Shown here piece by piece: positions 5,680 through 8,330 of a stretch of DNA of 8,330 nucleotides. The translations under genes were made by a program, and so were the position numbers. The DNA is from an uncultured Clostridiaceae bacterium (GTDB taxonomy: Bacteria > Bacillota > Clostridia > Lachnospirales > Lachnospiraceae). How positions within the stretch are numbered: the stretch's first letter is position 1; each line of letters opens with the position of its first letter. The DNA lies in contig CATKZA010000055.1 in NCBI GenBank assembly GCA_949841235.1, forward strand, positions 1-8,330, written 5' to 3'. The notes beneath the pieces are model-generated. The model was given only the letters and a program-made list of their open reading frames with translations, had not been told where the DNA came from and did no database searches.

Positions 5680-6852
5680 ATGAATCATTATGAGAGAATT
5701 GTATCATACATACATCAGTATCAGGGGGGAGTGAAGGGGGCAAATGTTGGATATGCCAAGATAGAGAAGCGGGGGGAGGACTGTAGGATTCAGGTGCAGC
5801 TGCGCAATGGGCATCTAAGCAAGCCACCTCAGAGTTATCTGTTCAAGCAGCTGGAGGGGGGCATCCGAACGGTTCCCATGGGTGAAATGTCCTTGAGCGG
5901 GAATGAAATCTATTACAAGGGAAGCACGGCAGTGGGAAGTATGTTTGGGGCAGATTTATCCTTAGAAGAGGCGGATGGACTGCTGGTCTACTTGAATCGG
6001 GACTATTATTTTGCCACTTCCTGGAAAAATGACAGCATCTATCTGGGAAACTGGTCACTGGAGGGACAGGGCGAAGAAAGGATTGCTGATGGGCGATTAG
6101 CAGATGAGGAAAAGGGAATAGGGCAAGAGATGTCCGCCGGGGTAGATTCCGGAAGGACGGAAGATGCTTCCAGGGAAGAGGCGGAGGAACAATCGGAGGG
6201 ACTCATTCAGGAAGATGAAAAGGCCGATGGGGAAGAACGAGGAGGGATGCAGATTGCCGCAAAGGAAAAGGTACAGGACATTGCGGAAGGCGGGGTGGAA
6301 CAATTACAGGAGAAGGGCAGAAGTTCGGAAAGGGAAACTGCCGTGATCAGCGAAGGGCTGAGTGGCGGCAGGGGGGGCATGCATGAGACGGGGGAGAGAA
6401 GAGACGAAGGGCAGAAAAAGGAAAGGGTAGATGGCGCAGAGACCGCTGACACATCCCAGCTGCAGATGCAAGCGATCTGCGGTGTCTGTCCGTTTAAACG
6501 CCAGAACGTTGACTATGGAAAGAGGATTTTATTGAGTTTTCCCACCATGCGCCCATTTCCAGAGGAGAAGGGTTCGGAATGCGTTCGCTTGGAATTGCAG
6601 GATATTGGCTGTCTGCCCATGAAGTACTGGTCTCTGTCGGGCAACAGATTTTTGCTCCATGGCTATTATTGCTATCGCCATTTGATTTTCTGCCAGAAGG
6701 AGATGGGAAAATACATGCTGGGCGTTCCCGGCATATACAGTGATAGGGAGCAGAAGAACGCAATTCGGTTTGGATTTCATTCCTTCCAGTCCATTGGCGA
6801 GTTTGGAAGGCAGCAGGGAGCCTTTGGATACTGGCTGATGGAACTGGCGTAG
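5680..6852 (+). CDS. Uncharacterised protein, DUF6128-like C-terminus with acidic linker
   Basis: I cannot give a function for this 390-residue protein. It has two probable folded ends joined by a charged linker. Residues 1-128 look globular and aromatic-rich (YQGGVKGANVGYAKIE, YLNRDYYFATSWKNDSIYLGNW). Residues 129-262 are Glu/Gly/Lys/Arg-rich low complexity. Residues 263-390 form a second conserved-looking domain (RILLSFPTMRPF, LQDIGCLPMKYW, FLLHGYYCYRHLIF, YMLGVPGIYSDREQ, FGYWLMEL). I associate that domain with DUF6128-type proteins of Lachnospiraceae, from memory only. Six cysteines lie in the C-terminal part (267, 270, 301, 311, 331, 338), including a CGVC pair. There is no signal peptide or membrane helix. 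AGGAGG (5665-5670) lies 9 nt before the ATG. It is monocistronic and faces the acetyltransferase gene. Confidence 0.75.
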   Translation: MNHYERIVSYIHQYQGGVKGANVGYAKIEKRGEDCRIQVQLRNGHLSKPPQSYLFKQLEGGIRTVPMGEMSLSGNEIYYKGSTAVGSMFGADLSLEEADGLLVYLNRDYYFATSWKNDSIYLGNWSLEGQGEERIADGRLADEEKGIGQEMSAGVDSGRTEDASREEAEEQSEGLIQEDEKADGEERGGMQIAAKEKVQDIAEGGVEQLQEKGRSSERETAVISEGLSGGRGGMHETGERRDEGQKKERVDGAETADTSQLQMQAICGVCPFKRQNVDYGKRILLSFPTMRPFPEEKGSECVRLELQDIGCLPMKYWSLSGNRFLLHGYYCYRHLIFCQKEMGKYMLGVPGIYSDREQKNAIRFGFHSFQSIGEFGRQQGAFGYWLMELA

Positions 6853-6895
6853 TTCCCAGGGCGCTGGCTCATTCCTTGATCGCTAAAGCCTGTCG

Positions 6896-6921
6896 TAACC
6901 ATTCACATTCGACGTCAATAG
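6896..6921. repeat. Dispersed palindromic repeat, copy D (short form)
   Basis: This 26-nt stretch matches copy C (850-875) at 21 of 26 positions, sharing the blocks ATTCACA, TCGA and AATAG. It forms the centre of a longer imperfect palindrome, arms 6888-6906 and 6914-6932 with a 7-nt loop (14 pairs plus 2 wobbles in 19). Confidence 0.45.
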
Positions 6922-6924
6922 TGG

Positions 6925-6951
6925 CGGCAGGCCAATGATTTGCCGGTTTTT
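6925..6951 (+). terminator. Weak candidate terminator of the 390-residue protein gene
   Basis: CGGCA (6925-6929) pairs with TGCCG (6941-6945), extended inward by two G·U pairs, and a T-run follows at 6947-6951. The stem is short. It uses bases that also pair in the longer palindrome 6888-6932, so the two folds exclude each other. The longer fold may serve as the 3' end of the convergent acetyltransferase transcript. Confidence 0.35.
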
Positions 6952-6953
6952 CA

Positions 6954-7514
6954 TCATTTGTCTATGGGATTGATATAGGAATATAGCAGATGATCTGTCC
7001 ATTGCCCATTGATTTCCGCATAGGAGGAGAGATAGCCTTCCTCCCGGAAGCCCAGTTTTGCCAGCAGACGAAGGGAGGGAGTGTTGTCAGGCTGCACGAA
7101 GGCTTCTATCCGATGGAGTTTTAATTCATCTAGGATGCGGGGGATCAGAAAGGAAAGCGCTTCCAGCATGTAGCCTTGGTGGCAGGAGGTTTGGCTTAAT
7201 TTGTACCCCACTGCGCATTTTTGGAAAGCGCCCCGCTGGATGCTATTGAAGCAGATGGAGCCTATGGGGATGGCATTGGCTGGCTCGTCTCGGCAAAACA
7301 GCCAGTAGCGGATGTGGGAAAGGTTTAAAAAACCCCGATGCTCACAGGCGAGATTGGTACTGTGAAATTCCTTTGTGTAAAAATTATCCGGGCGCTTTGG
7401 CTCGAAGGGTTCCAGAAAGTTCCTATTTTCTTCGTAGAAGCGGCAGACTGCCCACCCCTGTTCCCGGGGAAGGATTTCCAGTCTCAGCCTGTCTGTCTCA
7501 TAAATAAATTGCAT
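6954..7514 (-). CDS. GNAT-family N-acetyltransferase, RimJ/RimL type
   Basis: This 186-residue protein has the layout of the RimJ/RimL branch of GNAT enzymes, which move acetyl from acetyl-CoA to an amine such as a ribosomal-protein N-terminus, a small molecule or an antibiotic. The opening TDRLRLEILP (7-16) is typical. IPIGSICFN (82-90) is the central strand, and AVGYKLSQTSCHQGYMLEAL (101-120) is the acetyl-CoA-binding turn plus helix, with Gly114. HRIEAFVQPDNTPSLRLLAKLGFREEGYL (134-162) holds the conserved Asn144, Ser147 and GF motif. The substrate cannot be read from the sequence. TGAGG (7526-7522) lies 7 nt before the ATG. The gene is divergent from tadA and convergent with the 390-residue protein gene. 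No convincing minus-strand promoter is visible; TTGAGT with TACGCT near 7560-7590 is weak. Confidence 0.9.
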   Translation of the reverse strand: MQFIYETDRLRLEILPREQGWAVCRFYEENRNFLEPFEPKRPDNFYTKEFHSTNLACEHRGFLNLSHIRYWLFCRDEPANAIPIGSICFNSIQRGAFQKCAVGYKLSQTSCHQGYMLEALSFLIPRILDELKLHRIEAFVQPDNTPSLRLLAKLGFREEGYLSSYAEINGQWTDHLLYSYINPIDK

Positions 7515-7538
7515 GTCTACGCCTCATTTCCCATATGT

Positions 7539-7588
7539 CTTAGCATGTTATTGCGAAGCGTAGCCTTAGCATTGCTATCACTCAATGC
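7539..7588. repeat. Short direct and inverted repeats upstream of the acetyltransferase
   Basis: CTTAGCAT occurs twice in direct orientation (7539-7546 and 7565-7572). The second copy runs into a perfect 6-bp inverted repeat, GCATTG (7569-7574) and CAATGC (7583-7588), with an 8-nt loop. The block between the direct copies contains GCGAAGCGTAGC. No T-run follows. It may be a decayed intergenic repeat or a binding site. Confidence 0.35.
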
Positions 7589-7595
7589 CCCATGA

Positions 7596-7624
7596 TTGAC
7601 TTTTTTTCATTCTTTCGCTATGAT
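7596..7624 (+). promoter_or_regulatory. Sigma-A-type promoter of tadA
   Basis: TTGACT (7596-7601, 5 of 6) is followed by an exact 17-nt spacer and TATGAT (7619-7624, 5 of 6). Transcription would start near 7631, about 58 nt before the tadA start codon. Confidence 0.65.
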
Positions 7625-7649
7625 GAATGAACGATCACTATTCATAATA

Positions 7650-7661
7650 ATAGTATACTAT
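7650..7661. promoter_or_regulatory. Perfect 12-bp palindrome in the tadA leader
   Basis: ATAGTATACTAT reads the same on both strands, about 20-30 nt after the predicted tadA transcription start. A separate short inverted repeat, ATGAAT (7623-7628) and ATTCAT (7640-7645), lies just before it. Such symmetric sites can bind dimeric regulators, but the region is AT-rich and chance is possible. Confidence 0.3.
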
Positions 7662-7688
7662 AAATATTTAGAAAAAAATAGGTGAATC

Positions 7689-8171
7689 ATGAATGAAGAA
7701 GCGACAATAAACAAAAAATATATGATGGAGGCGCTGAAACAGGCGAGAAAGGCCGGGGAAATTGGTGAAGTTCCCATTGGTTGCGTGATTGTATATGAAG
7801 GTCAGGTGATCGCCAGGGGGTACAACCAGAGGAATAAGAGGAACAGCACCCTTGCCCATGCCGAGATTCTCGCAATCCAGAAGGCGAGCCGGAAGTTGGA
7901 GGACTGGCGGCTGGAGGGCTGTGTCATGTATGTGACGCTGGAGCCTTGCCCCATGTGCGCAGGAGCCATTGTGCAGGCCAGGATTCCCAAGGTAGTGATC
8001 GGTGCAATGAATCCCAAGGCGGGGTGCGGGGGGAGCATTCTGAATATATTGCAGGAGCGACGCTTTAATCACCAGGTAGAGATGGTGACGGGCGAGTGCG
8101 GTGAGGAATGCCAGGAGATGATACAGGAATTTTTCCGAGGGCTCCGTGAGAGGAAGAGAAAAATGCCTTGA
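7689..8171 (+). CDS. tadA: tRNA-specific adenosine deaminase TadA
   Basis: TadA converts adenosine-34 in the wobble position of tRNA-Arg(ACG) to inosine, letting that tRNA read CGU, CGC and CGA. The 160-residue protein has the full cytidine/deoxycytidylate-deaminase zinc site: HAE with His57 and catalytic Glu59, and PCPMC with Cys87 and Cys90 as zinc ligands. GEVPIGCVIV (26-35) and NPKAGCGGSILNIL (108-121) are typical of the family. Length is normal. The C-terminus is basic (RERKRK), as expected for tRNA binding. The ATG at 7689 has AGGTGA (7680-7685) only 3 nt upstream, a short spacing; a later start at residue 12 or 13 has no better site. The gene has its own promoter. Its TGA stop lies inside the -35 box of the SRP RNA promoter, following the usual Firmicute order tadA - SRP RNA - dnaX. 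Confidence 0.96.
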   Translation: MNEEATINKKYMMEALKQARKAGEIGEVPIGCVIVYEGQVIARGYNQRNKRNSTLAHAEILAIQKASRKLEDWRLEGCVMYVTLEPCPMCAGAIVQARIPKVVIGAMNPKAGCGGSILNILQERRFNHQVEMVTGECGEECQEMIQEFFRGLRERKRKMP

Positions 8172-8196
8172 CAGGGAGCTTTCTAAGGGATATAAT
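8168..8196 (+). promoter_or_regulatory. Consensus sigma-A promoter of the SRP RNA gene
   Basis: TTGACA (8168-8173) and TATAAT (8191-8196) are both perfect and are separated by exactly 17 nt. The -35 box overlaps the tadA stop codon (8169-8171). This strength fits a stable RNA gene. Transcription would start near 8203. Confidence 0.9.
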
Positions 8197-8202
8197 AATG
8201 CA

Positions 8203-8330
8203 AAGTTGGGGTTGCAAAACCCTTTTCATATGTGGTGGTGTCAGAAAACTGGCATAAGGATTTTGTAAGATTTCCGTGCTAGCCGGGGAGTTAGCGGTGC
8301 CCTGTACCTGCAATCCGCTATAGCAGGGGT
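8203..8330 (+). ncRNA. ffs: SRP RNA (large, Alu-containing type), 5' part only
   Basis: This is the RNA of the signal recognition particle, which with Ffh targets membrane and secreted proteins. The run from CCGTGCTAGCC (8274-8284) through GTTAGCGGTGCCCTGTACC to CAATCCGCTATAGCAGGG (8311-8328) is the Alu domain. Its 5' and middle parts closely match the B. subtilis scRNA as I recall it, with the GGTGCCCTGTACCTGC core intact. An Alu domain means the large 6S-like type of Bacillus and many Clostridia, not the short 4.5S form. The S domain, with the Ffh site, lies beyond the window end. The 5' boundary is the predicted promoter start. In B. subtilis the precursor is trimmed by RNase III, so the mature 5' end may lie further in. 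The position after tadA is the expected one. Confidence 0.93.
8208..8226 (+). terminator. Short hairpin with T-run at the start of the SRP RNA transcript
   Basis: GGGTT (8209-8213) and AACCC (8218-8222) close a GCAA tetraloop of the GNRA type, and TTTT follows (8223-8226). It could be a weak terminator for tadA read-through. It could equally be a 5' stem of the SRP RNA precursor, since it starts only about 6 nt after the predicted start site. The short stem and T-run argue against efficient termination. Confidence 0.3.

Noticed and set aside
7668..8072. Minus-strand 134-codon frame opposite tadA
   Set aside because: It covers tadA, whose zinc-site motifs are complete, and has no support of its own.
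8308..8330. tRNA or riboswitch at the window end
   Set aside because: The sequence matches the SRP RNA Alu domain. There is no tRNA cloverleaf or T-loop sequence.

Overview
The window looks like a chromosomal segment of an anaerobic Firmicute of the Lachnospiraceae / Clostridium cluster XIVa type. This rests on strong AGGAGG-like ribosome binding sites, sigma-A-type promoters, a DUF4867-like gene, two large Glu-rich proteins of a kind I associate with Lachnospiraceae, and a tadA gene followed by a large-type SRP RNA. I see no phage, transposase, CRISPR or tRNA genes.

Layout. Minus strand 29-667: DUF4867-like cupin-type protein. Region 668-1217: a 550-base non-coding stretch with a promoter in each direction, two copies of a dispersed palindromic repeat, two hairpins and a possible 15-codon leader ORF. 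Plus strand 1218-4498: a two-gene operon, a carbon-nitrogen hydrolase followed 14 nt later by an 824-residue protein with TPR-like helices, a long acidic middle and a C-terminal domain that looks like an AAA+ (CbxX/SpoVK-type) fold without its Walker A motif. A 17-bp hairpin at 4496-4535 separates it from the convergent minus-strand mrp/NBP35 Fe-S carrier ATPase gene (4559-5389). Region 5390-5679 is the divergent control region between mrp and an unknown 390-residue protein (5680-6852, probably DUF6128-like). A minus-strand GNAT acetyltransferase (6954-7514) follows, convergent with it. Finally come tadA (7689-8171) and the 5' part of the SRP RNA gene, cut by the window end. The -35 box of its consensus promoter overlaps the tadA stop codon.

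How the genes work together. Most are housekeeping or family-level unknowns and no single pathway links them. tadA and the SRP RNA both serve translation and protein export, and they follow the familiar Firmicute order tadA - SRP RNA - dnaX, so dnaX probably lies just past the window. Mrp serves Fe-S cluster delivery. The hydrolase and the TPR / pseudo-AAA+ protein are the only tight pair. That pair and the dispersed palindromic repeats are the least explained parts of the window. I found no clear new defence or mobile system.
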